64,000 nucleotides of DNA. Origin: Heloderma charlesbogerti (Eukaryota; Chordata; Lepidosauria; Squamata; Helodermatidae). The notes below the pieces were generated by a model that did no database searches, was not told where the DNA came from, and saw only the letters and a program-made list of their open reading frames with translations. Shown here piece after piece: positions 38,901-53,900 of the stretch (its first letter is position 1; each line of letters opens with the position of its first letter). The position numbers were made by a program, and so were the translations under genes. The stretch is from assembly GCA_026122225.1 (NCBI GenBank), contig JANEZZ010000985.1, positions 1-64,000 on the forward strand, in the 5' to 3' direction.

Positions 38901-41900
38901 GTAAAGGAGAGATGCATGCATTCGCACTTTTCTCCAATGCATGTCCTCTGTTTCTTCACACTTGACATTTCAAAGCAAACGCTGGTGTACACATGTAATA
39001 TGCACAGGCTCTTAAGGAGATGCCTGTACTAGGTTTTTTAACTGTAAGTTAGTAACTAGCCTTAAGGTACATTAACTACACTTTCATATATATTTGATCT
39101 TTTCTGTTGACTGTACTGCAAACATCTGGAATTGATGTAGATATAAAGGTAACAAACTGAATATTTTACTGGTCCGAAGAGGAGCATTATTTTTCCTCAC
39201 CAGATTCCTACATTTCCAGAGATGGTGAGGATATAAAACCTATCATCCACACACAATGACTTATTCCTGTGGGAGAAGGTAGCCGTGCCCACATGCTCTT
39301 CCTTCACCGATTTGTGGCCTTTTCTCTTGTGCTTCACATGGTAGTGCCATTCCAGTTTTGTACAATAGCACATGCACGAAATGTAGTAACAAATTATTAG
39401 ATACCCATAATAATTTGTAGTAGTGAAAAGTGGGAGAGGCACAACGCAGCACATTTCCCTTCCACCTACTATAAGTACATACACATGCATTTTCTTAACC
39501 TGCATACATGCACACACAAATAAACAAACAGTTGATGGAGAGAATGCTGCAGAGGGAGAGAAATTCATAAAGTGTTGGAAAATAGGAATGAATGAAAGAC
39601 AAATACTGAAGTGTACCGCTAATGCCAAATGCAAATGAACAACATAGGATAGGAACATTACATAGCACAGGGATCACTTTCTTGTCTACTGGAGTTGAAT
39701 ACCAACTCCAGTACTTCACCTTTAGCTATCATATTTTGGCTTTCAGTAGAGTACATAACTTTCCAGGGTTTTGCTCCTAATTCTCACATTGTTATCAGTG
39801 CCAAGTACATAGTATTTTGGTAGTATTGATGTAATTTGCATAGCATTTGAAAAATATTTTTGTTATGGAAAGTATGTTATGGACACTTGGTGGGAATTAG
39901 TACTGAAACCTTTTCTTTAGAAGCAGGAATAACTTTCAGCAGTATTAGCATGCATAGGGTTGTATAAATGTGCAGATTTTATTCAGCCACTCTTAGAGTA
40001 TCATTTAAAATATGGGATTAAATTAGAACATCAATAATCAGGGCTTGTTTCCTACTATTTATATACTTAATTTTTCTGAAAAGGGATTTTTCAATTACAC
40101 TGTTCTTGTTTTAAAATTATTTTCCCCAAATTACCACCAGATTGAAAAAGATGCAGTGCGAACAATGGGGCTGTTCATATGACACGCTAGCCATGCAGGG
40201 CGGATTGTTGCGAACAACCCACACTGAGTGTGCAGCGCACCGCCAGACAATCCTTCCCCCTCAGTCCTCCACCCCACATTTCAGGGGACCTGGCGGCAGA
40301 CCCATCTTGTCTTCTGCCAAGTCCCCTACCCCCAGCCCCAATTTTCCTCATTTAAATTGTCTCTTTAAACCCCATTGAGCCAATGTCACTGTCAAAATCC
40401 AAGCAGTGACAGCGATCTTTAGGTTAACCAGACAAACCTGTTTTTTATGGGAAGGGGGAGACTGCCGCGTGGGAGTAGTGGGTCATTTGGGGGACCTCCC
40501 AAGGCCCCCCCGGCACAAATGGGGAACACACAGGGAAGAAGGTAACCCTTTAAAAACTCCCACTTCCTGGCGTCTTTCCTATTCATTCTGGGAAGTTCAA
40601 CTATTCATTCCCAGTAGTTGCCCTTCTTGCCATAAAAAGGGCTTGCCTTTTGCACACAGGGCGCTTTTCCACACAATGGATCGCCTCTATTGACTTGCAT
40701 GGGGATTTAAAGAGACAACTTAAGAAAAAGGAGATCGGCGGGGGTGAAGGGCTGCCCGTGTTAGCCCCTCTGTGGTGCTGTTTGGGCACCATTGGAGGGG
40801 CTGTCACAGTCAAGGGGAAAGGGCACAGGCAGCAGCTTGGCCACGATCGTGAATGGCCATTGAGAGCTTGCTAGGCAAGAGCGGCAGGGGTTTCTGCTTG
40901 ATGCCTTTTACCTACAGTGGGTTAGGACATGACACTCTAACCCACGGTAGGTAAAATAACCCCTGTTGCAGAACATTGATTCTCAGGGTGGGTTAATAGC
41001 TCACCGAGGGGACACATTCTTCCTGCAGAAAACACGCTAAGTGATGGTAGGTTACTCTGGAAATACAACCCAGCATTGCTTAGCATGTCGTGCGAACCCA
41101 GTCAATGTAAAACTCTCTCAGGTTATTTCAATTCTGTTTTAGAAGATGCTGTAACTAAGTTGCAGCTTACCGGATGTCTGAACTGGAATGGACAAGTTCA
41201 ACATCTCAGGCTTAAATGGCAGCAAACGTACGTATAGTAAATGTAGAAGTTTCATCTATGACCTCTGAGCTTGGTTGATATGAGTAATAGGCAAGTTCTA
41301 GGCCAGTTATTAAGTACATATGGAGAATTTATTTTGCATAGTAACAGGAGTCTGTTATGTGTCTTTAAAAGAGTTTGATAACAATGAATGATAAGGTTGG
41401 CCATGGCAAATAACAAAGTAGATAGACTTAAGGTGTTTAAAATGAATCTTGTAGCAATTTAGATTTAAATTTAGGAATGAGCCTTTTCACATAACAGGCA
41501 GTTGAAAACTTAAAAGGCTGCCCTGAGAGATCCTTGGGGCTGTGTTGGTGGGACTGAAATGCAGTGAATGAAAGAAAGATAATATAAAAGGGTATTTGAA
41601 GGCCCTGGTATCTGTTAAGTAAGCCCTGCAAGTAGGTTTAGATTACATATTTAATTTAAATGAGCTTCTTTCATTTGAAGAGTTTTATATTCAAAGGGAC
41701 ACAGCCTAAAACCGGCGAAACTGACAATACTATGTGATTAAAACATTCTTAATAAATCTCAAGAATAAGTCAGCTGCCTGTCGGGAAAGGGTTGCTGATT
41801 GGACAGCAATCGTATTTATAATAACTGTTCGGAGTAAAAGTTAATGATTGTGGGGCGGGGAAGCAAATGACCCAAAGCAGCTGTGCAGACATCATTGTAG

Positions 41901-44900
41901 AAATTAGTAGTTCCATTTTTGTGCTGTGTAATTGCCTGTCACAGACATTTGGTGCCTTGAAGTTGCTGAGCTACTTAATTTCCACGGCGGGGGCAATATA
42001 GCCAACACTTGTGCAAGCTTAGCCCATTCCACAGGGTATATTAATAGCTGGCTTAGAGCCTAGTGACCTAAATAGCCCACAAAGTATGTTGGGTTTGCTT
42101 TTTTAAGCAGGGTACCTGTAACTTGATTTTCAGTTTTGTGTTGGTTTAAAAATGAGGTAGTCCTTAGGTGGCAGTTAGTCTCTTGCATTCACTTTTGATA
42201 CATAGGCAGGAATTTAACAGCTAGTATGGTGAGCACCATGGAGTCTGTTGGCTAAAAGTATGGTTGAGGCTGGGATTGCCACCAACTGTTTCTTAGGCAG
42301 CTTCAGTGTAAGGCAGTATCCACTTTGAAATTGGCATAAGAAATGGCTCCATCATCTGCCCCAATGCTTAAAACTGGGGTGCACAACCCGCACTTACAAC
42401 AGGCGCAGGCAACATGCGGGCCAGATGCAGTCCCTGCCGCTCCCCATCTGCCTTCCAAGGTTTGTTTGTTTTTCAAAAAACCTTTTTTTCCCAGAAAACA
42501 GGGCATCTTGTAGCAGCTACAGAGCACCCAAACTGCCAAATGTAGCAAATGTTGTTTGCAAGCTAAATTTGGCCCTTTGGCCATTCCGTAGCTGCTACAG
42601 AGCGTCAAAAGGGCTACTTTTAGCTTGGGAACAAACTGCTCTGTGGTGCTATGCAGTGGTTTACCCCTGAATTTTGATGGGAAACTGGCAGTTTTGGCTT
42701 TTTTCTGGCTGTCCCATGGACTGCAGCCTGTGCTGGGACTCTGGGGTGCAAAAATGGTCCCTGGACCTCTGGATATTCCCCACCCCACCTTAAAGGAAGG
42801 ACAGCCACTTCTCAGGGCTACATTTGGTAAAGGATTCAGTTGCCAAGATGGCTTTTGTAAATATTTCCCTGAGGCAATCTTAAGTATTGGGTGTGTAATT
42901 AAAAATGTTTGAGGCGGAAATAAGGTATTAATTTGTGCTGACAGACAGAAGTACAAGATACTATCTAGGACCCAAAATGTGAAATTCAGGTTTTGCTTTT
43001 AACTGGTTTCTTTACTCATCTCAAATGTCTGTGGCATAAGTTTTATCCCCCTCCCCTCCAGCCTGCATTAGTTAACTATTTTTATTAATAGGGCTTTGTT
43101 TTTCTAGGAAATTCATCATTATATTTACTTCTGAAAGATCCAAAATTAGAATAATTTATCTGTTCAAAAATCTCTCAAGAGAATTTTGAAACTGTTTCTA
43201 ATGTGAATAACATTTTAATGCAGTTATATCAAAATATATAAGAAGCTGGATTTTACCTAGAAAGCAGTTGAGGAATAATCCAGGAGCACACAGAAAAAAA
43301 TGTAATACAGCAGATATGTATTTTATTACATATTAAGTAGCAAAAGTTACTTAGCTGTGTAACTAAATTGTGACAGGGTTATACATGGTGGTAAAACAGT
43401 AACTTTGGAGGCCATCTTCAAAAGCTAATGGGATGGGGGCACATCCTGCCCTTTTGCCTTCCTGTGTCTATGCTGCTCTTGCCCTTTCCTCAAGGAAATA
43501 CTGGTGTATGTGTGTGTTTCTTTTTATCCTGTACTTTCTCCAAAGAGCTCAGGAAGGCATAATCCCCCAGTCACCCATTTATTCTCCTAACTCCTCTGTA
43601 GGTATGCTAGGCTGGGATATAGTGGCTATCTCAAGATGATGAACCAGTGAGGTTCATGGCTGAATATTTGAATCTGGGTGACTTCAATATAAGCCTGTGA
43701 TCTGGTTCGCCCAGAATTCTGGGTTGTTTAGGGATAAAACAACCTAGAGTTAACACAAGAATGGTTTGTTATTGGGTTAATTCTGGGTTGTTTAACCCCT
43801 AAACAACCCAGAGTTCCAGGTTTGGACATCATAATAACCCAATAATGGATTGTTTATTACAACTGATTGAAAGTAGAAATGATATGAGTGGGGGAGGTGA
43901 CATGCTTGCTCACTGCCACATGGTCCTGACAATTCCTGGGTGGAACAACCCAGGAATTGGTGTGACATGCAAACCTGGTCTATGTCTTACTAACTATTCT
44001 CTTACTAGGCATGTGGTGCCTCTTACTGATGTTTGGGGAACTACATGCCTATAAAGAAAAGGTTTTAACTCAGTGCTGGAGAAAGCTGATGAGTCTAAAG
44101 CCTGATCTGAAAAGCACTGCATGGAGAAATTAATTCATTGACCTGGTTTGCGTGACACAACAGTCCACTGTGGCTTGTTTTAGGGTTATTTGAGGGTTGT
44201 CTAACCCTCAAACAACCCCTGCCGCCTGGATTCAGATGACATGGTAAGCCACAGCAAGCCGGAGTCCCATGGTTGCCATGTAAACATGGTGGCTGTGGGC
44301 AGCCGGCATGACATGACAACCCTTGCAGGTAAATTAACCAAAAGTGGGCTGTCGTGTCATGAGAACCAGGTCATTCTCTGGGAGAGAGCTGTCCACTGAA
44401 ACGTATTGCCCCCAGAGCAACAGTATTTAAATACTGATATCCCCATACACATAAACCTCACTGGCATACATTAATACATTCTGTTGGTAAATGCTATGAA
44501 TAAACCTAAAGTAGTGTACAGGATTACGTCAGTGTTATCTTTCTATAAGAAAAATTACAATTCATTTAACTTTTAGAAATTTGTAAATGTTAGAACTAGA
44601 ACAGCATCAAATATTTGGTATCCTTCCATGAGTAAATATAAAATTAAATCGGACTGCAATCCTATACACAGTTTCCTAGGGGTAAGGCCCATTGAACTCA
44701 GTGGGACATACTTTTGAATAGACGTATATAGGGTTGCGCGTTAGGCTCTTATTTATTTATTTATTTCATTTCTATACCGCCCAATAGCCGAAGCTCTCTG
44801 GCTCTTTAGGCTCTTTAGACAGTAACAGAACTTGATGATCTACACCTTTGTTTTCAGGGTCCCAGATAGCAAAAAGACGACTCGTAGAGAAAGGTATGTA

Positions 44901-47900
44901 GCATTATAGTGTAGTGTGGTTGAATTATAGTATTAGGTATATGGATAATCTAAATTATTTTTTGTGTTTTAGAAAGAGACAGCCTGGTCTTATATGAACT
45001 GATAATGACGTAGACCCAGTATTGATTCATTGAGCAATGCATGAATCACCTTAAGGGCAAAATGTCCTCAATTATGTCCTAATGCAGCATGTTATAAATA
45101 TGAGGAGGGAACCCTAGCTCAGTGGCAGAGCAGATCCTCTGCATGTCCCCAGTTCACTGGCATCGCCACTTAAAAGGATGAGGTAGCAGATGATATGAAA
45201 ATCCTGTGCCTGAGACGCCAAAGAGTCTCAGCACTAGGCTGGGTGGACTAATAATCTGACCTGGTGTAAGGCAACTTCCTATCTTCTTAAATACTAATTA
45301 ATTTGGCGTTTGTCTTTCTCGTTGATGATTGATGGAAATGTCTGAGATGTCAGCTGGCATCAAAGCAGATCTTATTTACAGAAGTCGTTGCAGTACTAAC
45401 ATTTAACATCTACTCTAGAGCATGCCTTGTGAGGATAGAAGGTATAATCATCTTGTAAGAACAGGGAGGTTGACAATTAGCTTGCCTATCCATGAAGGGG
45501 AATTGGTAAGATCAGAACAGAAGCCTGTCTGGAAGGATGCTCCTGTTCTGTTACCTGCTGAACAGTAAGACAGTTGAAGATCTGAAGCTATCCTTCCAGG
45601 GTGTGTGTACAGACGTACCTTCCTGCTGGAACGGAGTTTTTTTTCCAAATGTGGGATGAGCTCTATTTGCTCTAAAGACCCATATATGCAGCTCTGAATC
45701 CAGCACTGATTTTGTCCCTCTTCTCTGCCCCCCCACCCATGCTTCAGGCAGGCTGCCCTGCCCTGCCCCCTTAAACATGCCAAAGCATGACATTAATCTG
45801 CTTCAACACCTATTTAGTGGGGGCCGTGGCTGTGTAATGGCCACAAGGGTCAGCGTGCCACACAGCCAGCTTTTGCTAGGTACGGGAAGAACCAGCTGTT
45901 CCTGAGCTTAATACTCTGAGGAAGGATGTCTGACTGGCTGTCCAAAAAGGGATGAATGCAGATCCACAGAGGGCTCAGTCAATCTGTGTGCTTCTAGATG
46001 CAGCCTGGATGGATAGTGAGCAAGGGAAGAAATGAGACAACGAGCATGCAACAGCCAGGTTGGGGGGAAAAATGCGACCATCGTTGAACTAAAAAGAACC
46101 ATCCGCAGGAAAACTGATCCTACCTCATGGTGAAGTTGTTGTGGTATAAAAGAAGTACTGGCATCTTAACACCAGGGTGGTTTTTTTAACTGATTAAAAT
46201 ACCTTCTAAATGAAATGTCGCCTTTGCTTGTTAATAGATGCCATGAGTGGAAGATTTGAAAAACGCCATCTTGTTGCCATTGCATTTATTATAGTGAGAT
46301 TGGAATCTGCTTTCAACTGGTTTCAATTTTAAGATCCACAAGTTTATTGTTTGCCTGATTCTCTATACTGGAAAGTGGCTTTGTAGCGAGAGCAGTGAAG
46401 AGGATATCTAGCTGAGGATATCAAGCATGTGAGAAAGGAAGGACATTTCTGACAGTTTAGGAGGAAGCTTAAACACTCTGCTTTAAAAATCAGAGAAGTG
46501 ATTCCAAATTGGCACGTACAGAAGAGAGAAATATTGGAAAGGCATGCAAACAAGGAGAAAACTGCAGCCTTGAATACCAAGGGCATTATGTCTACGGTCT
46601 CTGAAATGTCACAATAATTCCAGTGGGTACATAAGACCCATCAAGTGATGTAGGCTGTCTTGTCCAGTGGTTTCCAAGTACACCAGTTTGAAACAACGTT
46701 CGATTTTCTCTGACATATCTGATTTTCATTGTTAAGCTGAGAATGAAATTTAATAGGGATAAATGCCAAGTTCGGCCCCTAGGAAAAAGAAACCAAATGC
46801 AGTTACAAGATGGGGGATAATTGGCTCAACAATACTGCAAGTGAGAAGGATCTTGGAATTGTCGTAGATCACAAGCTGAATATGAGCCAACAATGTGACG
46901 TGGCTGCAAAAAAGACAAATGCTCTTTTGGGCTGCATTAATAGAAGCATAGCTTCCAAAACCCAGGAAGTACTAGTTCCCCTCTACTCAGCTCTGGTTAG
47001 GCCTCATCTGGAGTACTGTGTCCAGTTCTGGGCACCACACTTTGAGAAGGATGCAGACAAGCTGGAGAGGGTTCAAAGCAGGGCAACAAAGATGATCAGG
47101 GGATTGGAAACAAAGCCCTATGAAGAGAGACTGAAAGAACTGGGCATGTTTAGCCTTGAGAAGAGAAGACTGAGGGGAGATATGATAGCGCTCTTCAAGT
47201 ACTTGAAAGGTTGTCACAGAGAAGAAGGCCAGGATCTCTTCTTGATCATCCCAGAGTGCAGGACACAGAATAATGGGCTCAAGTGACAGGAAGCCAGATT
47301 CCGGCTGAACATCAGGAGAAACTTGCTGACTTTTAGAGCAATACGACAATGGAACCAATTCCCTAGGGAGGTGGTGGGCTCTCCCACACTGGAGGCATTC
47401 AAGATGAGGCTGGACAGCCATCTGTCAGGGATGCTCTGACTTGGATTCCTGCATTGAGCAGGGGGTTGGAATCGATGGCCTTGTGGGCCCCTTCCAACCC
47501 TACTATTTTATGATTCTGTAAGCCATCTGCCAAGTGAAGGGTCCCTTCAGAGGCTTTTAACAGTCTTGTGAACCTCTTAGTGAACACTTCTGTCCTAGCT
47601 AATTAGATCAGAATTAAGTTCCATTTCAGTCACTGGGGCTTCCTTCCAAGCAAGTTGCATTTAGGATCAAGGCTTAAGAATGAAGTCTCTCAGGTGCCCA
47701 GGCAGTGTACACTTTGCTCACTCAGCCTTGCTTAATTGGTCGCCCTGCCTTCTGCTTCATGTTAGTGCTGCGTGTCCCATCTTAATAGAGTTGGCCTACA
47801 CGGTTGCCACAAAGAAATACTCCAGGCATGGTAAGACAGCAGGCTGCACACATTCCTGCACATACAGTGTCGCATGTGATGCTGGCCATATGTGAATATC

Positions 47901-50900
47901 TCTGTGTTCCACAGTCTTCTGCTCCAGAAGGAAATTGAGGGATCGCAGGAATGGAGACATTGGGCAAATCGCTAGACTATGTCTTGTGTATGTTGATTGT
48001 CATATGTTTGGGCCCACTACACAGGGCTGAGTATATTGTATCTATGTTACTTTTGTAAAACAATGTATTCTTAGAAAAAAAAATTCTGAGGCTATATCAG
48101 GCCTTATAGGTTAACACCAGCACTTTGAAGTGTGCCTGGAAATGCACGGGAAGTTAGTGAATCTGTTTTAAAACTGGAGAGAGATTCCAAATAAGCTGTG
48201 CGAGTCAGCTGTTGTGCTATATTTTAAGCCTTGCATGGCAGCTTCTTTCTTCCTTGTAGCCTTCAGTCATGCCCATATTCATAAAACCTATTAGCCACAT
48301 TCTGATACAGCCTTCCCCAACCTGGCACCTTCCAGATGTGTTGGACAACAACCCCATCACCCCCACCTAGCACGCTCATTGACTTATGGATGGGGTGATG
48401 GAGTTGTAGTCCAACACATCTGGAAGGCGCCAGGTTGGAGAAAGCTGCATTAAAACAAAATTCCACAAAACTCCCCCCCCCCCCAAAAAAAAGTTTTATG
48501 CAGGAACCAAGCAATTCTGGAAATTAAATTATGCTACTTGCATACTTTTACAATCCTGGTAAAATCTGGATTTTCTTGTGAGCTGTTCTTTATTTGTTTT
48601 CAGCTGCTTGAAGGCTAGACTGACGCAGCTGTCCACAACGTATTCTGTTGTCTTTGTGTTATCCTGTGCTTGCTTTGGTGAGCCATGCTTTTTATTTGGC
48701 AGGCCTTTATTAGGTCTAGTTGGTCTTTTTAGTCCCTTTATGGAATTGATATTTAAGGTGTGATGACTGGCTACTGAGGGAATTCAGAGTGTCAGGAGAC
48801 TGAAATTAGAAAATATTTCTTGATTCCCATACTGATACTTTTTGATTGTAATGAACTCTATATTTATTGTAGTGTAAGTGTCAGGTCTGGTCATTTGCAC
48901 ATGGAAGTCTGACCTTACATGGTTCCTAAAGTTCTGGTTATTTGCATAAGAGACCATCTGCAACTATTACACATGAGAAAACATCTCCAATGAAGCTTTT
49001 CAGAGGTGCTGGATTTTTTTCTTTGAGACCAAATATGAAATCTTGTAACAACTTGAATAATCTGTGCTGCCATCTCATTTAATTGTCCTCAGAACTGTGA
49101 ATGTTCTTGGTCTGTATTCTTCATATTAAGAGAACAGGTCTGTATTCTTCCTATTAAGATTTAGATCAAATTAACTAATGACTTGCTTCTTTAAAAGTCT
49201 GCATTGAAAAGACAAATCTAATTAAGTACAGGATCTGATAAAACATATAAATAAAATCTGTACTTGAGTGGAGTAGAATAGGAATTCCATTGCTGTTGCC
49301 TCTTATAAATGATGAAGACTGTTTACATTGTTTGGTCCTCAGTCTACAGGAGACATATGAAGCTAAGCGGCATGAATTCCTTGGTGAATTACAGCAGAAA
49401 GAAGAAGAGATGAGGCAAATGTTTGTGCAGAGGGTCAAAGAGAAAGAAGCACTGCTGAAAGAAGCAGAGCGAGAAGTAAGCATGCCTCTCTTCTACTTTG
49501 ATTGTGATCTGGTGGTTGTGGTAGCTTGAACAGAATAAAATGTGTATTTAAGAAAAAGACAGAACAAGCTGAAAAGAATCACATGCTTGCTGTTTGTGCT
49601 GTCCTAGTTTCCACTGCTAAAGAGGCAATCTGCTTTTAAAACAGAACAGTGGTTTGTCTCTTCTGCAGCGAAAACTGCTGCAGCAAGATCAGCAAGAAGA
49701 GCTTTGTCTGCGTGTACGTTCACTCCTTGTTCCCCTTTTACCTTTCCACCATGCAACCACACACAGGCGTTGTCATCTTTTTTTCTGTCCTATGATTTTT
49801 GTTTGTTCCCTAAGGTGTTTTTTGTTTTTTGTTTAAAGATACTATATACTTCGGCAAACCTTGGGGTTCCCTTGCGCATACAGATGCCTCTTGTTAGTCC
49901 CGTTTTGCCCACAAAACAATTGGCACGGGCCATTCACGTTCAGGATTGGAGAGAATGATGCTGAGTTTCTGCTTTCAAGGTGGATCTGATAGATTTTGTC
50001 AAGGATGAGCTCTCACTAACAGCATTCTGTCCCTGCTACAGTACTGCTGTGAGTCTGTCCTTTGCCTCTTCTGCTCCATTTGTTGCAGTTGGGAGCTGGA
50101 ACCTCACATAGTGTGTGACCCACTACAGCAAATGGGGAGAAGTTAGCTGTTGGGCTTTTGATGTCTGTTACTATGATCTGTGAGAAGAAAAAGAAATGGA
50201 AAGGCAGAGGCCTTTTAGGAAGTGTACTTAAATTTATACTTAAATTTAATGCACCGAGAGAAGCTTCACTTGAACTCCATGGGACTCTTAGCATGCACCA
50301 ATTTGAGAATATTTACGTCCTTAGCATGCTGCAGATGTTTTTGTCAAATTGAGTCAAGAGTTATAATATGGCCTCCCCAAAAAGGCTAGTTTTGAGACCA
50401 TGTTTTGTAAAGTTGTTCAAAGGCTTATTCTACACAGTACTTTTACAGAGGCTGACATGTTAATGTAAAAGAACTTTGTTGTCAATATAGATTACAGGTT
50501 GAGGGACCACATGGAATTGTATGATGTCTGTGGGGAAATAAACAGTTGGGACAAACACACACATCCACTAGCACGGTAGCATGAAACTGCTACACTCTGG
50601 GGCGAGATGAGTGGCTTCTTGCTTGACCTGGATTTCAGCAGTGTAGAAATTCATACAATTGACCTATGGCACTGACTGCTGAGGGTTCAAGGTTTCGTGA
50701 ATGAAAACTATTGAGCTAACACTGAGACTGAATAGTACCAGTGTGGGTTCTTAAAACAATTCAGATGGGTACTATTTATACTTAGTGGCTGTTTTGGGGT
50801 GGGGTGGGGGGAAATTGGGAGCTGAGGGATGTGAACCTTCCAGCACACATCCTCTGATTATTTCTAGCCCCTACTATTCCTAGAAGCTATAATCTTTGAA

Positions 50901-53900
50901 AGGTTCTGTTCCTTTCATAGGTAACTGAGTCCTTTAGGGAGGATTAATTATGATCAGAAGAAGTGCTTTTAGTCCAATCCTAATACAACCTGCCTGCCTG
51001 GACTCTTTTTAAGTTTCAAACAGGGTTTTAAAGAGCTCTTTAAATCATATAGCATCCTGGACCTTGTGAGGCAGGGGTTGATTAGGACTGGAAAGATCTC
51101 CCAACCCTAATTCCCCCACTTCTGGATACCACAAGCTGTTACGTGCTCAAGCAGGCCAGTTCCTCTCCCACCACCCTAAAAAAAATAATCCCCCACTCCA
51201 GGAAACTGCAAAGGGCTGAAGTAGATCAATTCCTCGCTCCAACTTTCCTTCCCTTTTTTAAGCTGGAACTCAACTGCCTCAATGTTCTGTAGCTCCTGGA
51301 GGGCGATGACCATGCTCAGTTGATGGTAAACTGTTGGATTTTAGGGGCATTTTTAAACAGTGTGCAAACCAGTATTTTCCTACATACTGAGAAAAGTTTT
51401 TGAGTATGCAGAAACCATTGTCTTGACTGTTGGCAGTCCTCGTTTGCTGCCTGGCTCATTGGCAAAGGAGAACACACCAGATTCAACATTACTATGCATA
51501 TGGTGGCAAATTTTATTTAAAAAAAACGGTTATAGAAAACAATACAAACCAGCATGTCATGCTTGATGGCATCAGAAGTTGATTTAACAAGATGCATGGG
51601 GGTCCGTCTCCTTCAGTTTGGGAGCAAGTTGTTGACCCAAGGCCATGTTTCTCTCCAAGTGCCATTTGCATATTGAAAGATGGGCTGATCAAGGCAGAAA
51701 TCCATGTTGTTTCACTTGCAGAGCATTGACCTGTTCTCTATTTACTAAGAAATGGGAGGCTGCATATGGGATATTCCCTAGAAGGTGATACTTCCTTTTG
51801 GAAAGCTAAGTGAAAACGCTTTTCCTAATTTGTCACAAAAAAAGATTTAATTCTTAGGCATTTGGTCTTGTAAAATGGTTTTTGTGCACTTTTGTTTGAG
51901 AATGGACAAGGTAAGCACTCAAAATAGAAAACACAGATGCTTATGTAGGGAATCCAATTTTGTATTTTACCATGTGCTCCCTCAGGATGCTAGACTAAGT
52001 GCTAGGCTACCACCTTGTGGCAGAAGTGATTTTTTTTTTTGCTTGACTTTAGCTACAAGTGAAGTTTGAACACATGAAACGTCTTCATCAGGAAGAGAGG
52101 ATGAAGCTGGAGGAGAAAAGAAAACTTATTGAAGATGAAATTATTGCATTCAACAAAAGGAAGGCTGCCTCAGACATACTCCAAGGGAGGGGGCTGCCCC
52201 CCACACCCACTGTGGGTTTAAAAAAAGATAAGGATCGGAAAAAGTAAGTAGTTGATTCCAGAAGCGTTTAGGATTTGGATAGGGTAAACTGTTCAATTCA
52301 GACAGATCTTTTAAGCCGTATGTATTATTCAGGTTACAAGTATAAATGCTAATCATTTTGTTTTAAATTATTTGAAGACAAACTTGCTGATATTATCAGG
52401 TACATTGATGAGAACTCTTCTTTTTATTTCTTTCCCAAAGGGATCCAGGTTTCCGGCTTGAGCTCCTGTGCTTTGATGTCAGAGATCAGGAAGTTGTGAA
52501 TATACAGGAAGAGAGAGAGAGAGAAAAGTTAGAAAGGGACAGAATGACTCACAGGGATTGCCAGCAATAGTATTTGGAAGCAATTAACAAATGTTATGTG
52601 GTTAGGGTATGTTAGTTTCTATAGAAAGTCATAGAAAACAAACTCATATGTTCATAGTGTCTTTCATTCTTGCAGGGTGTTTAGGATTACCGAAACTCAC
52701 AATAGCCTTTGTAGTTTTCTAGGCATGACAGAAGATATTACAAAATTATAAATAACCTAAAATGTGTATTGTGAAATGGGGTGTGGCAGCTATTTCACTC
52801 TGTGCAAGTACTATAAGGCATAATTGCGCATTAAAATTTTTAACACTAAAAATCTGTCTTAAAAGTCTGATGAAGTCATGGGGCAGAGCAATCCTGAGTG
52901 GGATTGCAGGGGATGGGGCGGCGGGGTGGGGGGGAACAGTGAGTCATGCTGGGCAGGGCAGAAAGTGGGGGACAGTGGGTTTTTTCCAGTTCTTCCCTGG
53001 CATAGTGGAGTTTTTAAAGTTTTCCCTCCCATTACTCCAACAGAGTTACTTTTCCTACTCTACGTCCTGACTGGGATAGGTGAGGGAATAATGGAGCAGC
53101 TTTGGATCCAGCAGTTACAATGCTGGCTCCGACCCAGAACCCTACCACCACTGGCGGCGGGGTATTGATGTGACATGCTAACTCCCTTCAGTCATCAACC
53201 TTGGGGGCAGGTGGGATGTAGGTTTGCACGGTAAACCATTAGAAATGGTATCTTCTCAGTAGTAAATTGTTTAATTCAGCCTTGCAAATGTGTCCCCAAA
53301 AAGTACTAATGACCATTCAGTTACCAGGCCATGTTCTGGAGGCACATGACGCAGCCATCTTGCCGAAGTGAAGCAGGTTTGGGTCTGATCAGTGTCTGGA
53401 TGGCACTGAACTTGCTGGCTTAAGTTCAATGAAACAATATTAATAGAAATATATTAATTTATTAATATAAATAATACAATATTATTAATATTAATAGACA
53501 TATTTATACATTTATTTGTATAATGTTATGGACATACTAATATAAATAAGTAGCGGCCAGGTCCTATTTCTAATAGACCACCAGCCTGTGTGCCAATGTT
53601 AGTCATTTGTTACTAACAAATGACTAACAGATGGAAAGGCTTGTAAAGCTTCCCTGTCTGGTTACCTGGATAGACTCTTACTTGCTATGGGCAACTAGGG
53701 GAGCAGCTGTTTGCAAGTCTGGTTTAATCATAATTTTTTTTAAAAGTTACATCAATCAACTTTACATTTATATTTTATATAATTAAGAACTTATAGATCC
53801 AGAGGTGTTGGGCATTATGCTTAGATGGAAACAAAATATGTTCATGACCAATTGTATAATTTCAGGATATGTGGATAAAATACAGGATACCAAATCTCCC

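Larger units (their letters stand above)
37243..49342 (+). other. SEPTIN10 intron (12.1 kb)
   Basis: GTAGGA..CTCAG intron filled with transposon remains: MITEs near 38.7, 40.6, 43.8, 44.3 and 48.4 kb, L2 pieces, a SINE and a CR1 3' end. The stretches 41104-42300 and 42957-43690 show nothing I recognise. No further septin exon is expected or seen. Confidence 0.75.

Noticed and set aside
46810..47286. Active reverse transcriptase
   Set aside because: Only the C-terminal end of CR1 ORF2 is present, with an upstream frameshift and no catalytic motif.
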